Source: Chloroflexota bacterium (GTDB lineage Bacteria > Chloroflexota > UBA6077 > CF-72). Taken from it: DNA of 23,898 bases. The notes below the pieces were generated by a model, which saw only the letters and a program-made list of their open reading frames with translations, ran no database searches and was not told the DNA's origin. The stretch is taken from contig JAFAPL010000366.1 of assembly GCA_019247135.1 (NCBI GenBank), positions 1 through 23,898 of the forward strand, in the 5' to 3' direction. Below are positions 23,734-23,898 of this stretch, in pieces (the first letter of the stretch is position 1; each line of letters begins with the position of its first letter). A program made the translations under genes and the position numbers.

Positions 23734-23898
23734 ATGGAAACTGCCCCTGGCAAAGCAACACAAGCTTCGGCGCCGCCAGCGGGCCCCGCGCAGCCCGCGC
23801 CGGAACTCGAGGACAACTGCCAGGGCCCGAATCAGCCTCGCGCCGGCTGGGCAGCAGCCTTCGAACCACTGCAGGAGCCGCTGTTCCGCGTCCTCTGG
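23734..23898 (+). CDS. Probable MFS transporter, N-terminus only (runs off the window)
   Basis: The first 55 codons of a gene cut by the right edge. After a polar, Ala/Pro-rich N-terminal tail ([18 protein letters not shown] and on), the frame reaches [19 protein letters not shown] exactly at the edge. The pattern 'F-x-P-L-x-x-P-x-F-R-x-L-W' is the usual cytoplasmic entry into the first helix of EntS/MFS_3-type exporters. The other two plus-strand frames give Arg/Ser-rich composition with no such pattern. The start is ATG 23734; a GTG at about 23707 is an alternative. The family call rests on one short motif and should be checked beyond the edge. Confidence 0.55.
   Translation, partial: METAPGKATQASAPPAGPAQPAPELEDNCQGPNQPRAGWAAAFEPLQEPLFRVLW

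Noticed and set aside
23563..23763. Minus-strand open frame of 66 codons near the right edge
   Set aside because: It is Arg/Cys/Pro-rich, has no family pattern, and lies opposite the more convincing MFS start and the repeat.
23562..23816. N-terminal extension of the glycosyltransferase-GalT frame
   Set aside because: The 85 extra residues are Ala/Arg/Pro low complexity, cross a repeat and a likely -10 box, and overlap the opposite-strand MFS start.

Overview
The window is about 23.9 kb of GC-rich bacterial DNA, densely packed with genes. The gene complement best fits a soil or aquatic Chloroflexota-type bacterium. The clues are a twin-arginine lipoprotein sugar-binding protein with a long Ala/Gln/Pro linker, a GT39 mannosyltransferase with a Gly-rich tail, an enolase-superfamily dehydratase beside a luciferase-like flavin oxidoreductase, an eukaryotic-type Ser/Thr kinase, and many gene starts with no Shine-Dalgarno but a TANNNT box 7-13 nt upstream. 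No rRNA, tRNA or other taxonomic marker is present, so this placement is inference. I saw no CRISPR array, transposase, prophage or tRNA.

Region 1 (3-4509): the 3' part of a GT39 membrane glycosyltransferase is followed 3 nt later by one very long reading frame. That frame joins an MprF/AglD-type flippase domain, a second membrane anchor, an NTF2-like domain and a secreted glutamic peptidase (G1/eqolisin) domain. It ends at a strong intrinsic terminator, followed by a short non-coding stretch with a 22-bp direct repeat.

Region 2 (4546-16715): a carbohydrate uptake and catabolism locus. Ten minus-strand genes, most overlapping by 1-7 nt, encode in transcription order: a xylose-isomerase-like TIM barrel protein, a GntR/FCD regulator, an LLM flavin oxidoreductase, a D-2-hydroxyacid dehydrogenase, a Gfo/Idh/MocA oxidoreductase, a VOC protein, a second Gfo/Idh/MocA oxidoreductase, a mandelate racemase/galactonate dehydratase-type enzyme, an unknown membrane protein and DoxX. 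Divergently transcribed are a sugar-binding lipoprotein and two ABC permeases, with no ATPase gene. A perfect 22-bp palindrome built from three GTCGAC units lies between the two arms and is the likely operator of the GntR protein. The enzyme set suggests oxidation of a sugar or glycoside followed by isomerisation, dehydration or cleavage. The substrate cannot be read from sequence.

Region 3 (16716-21153): an intergenic palindromic repeat; an AlkA-like DNA glycosylase divergent from a membrane-anchored Ser/Thr kinase; a NIPSNAP protein; a zinc alcohol dehydrogenase interrupted by an in-frame TAA; and a soluble PAS histidine kinase with no adjacent response regulator.

Region 4 (21192-23898): a two-enzyme fusion of a TreT-like GT4 glycosyltransferase and a GalT-like nucleotidylyltransferase, then a divergent intergenic region with a third copy of the repeat family, and the first 55 codons of a probable MFS transporter running off the right edge.

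The most unusual items are the flippase-eqolisin fusion, the TreT-GalT fusion, the operator-controlled oxidative sugar locus, the interrupted dehydrogenase and the dispersed intergenic repeat.
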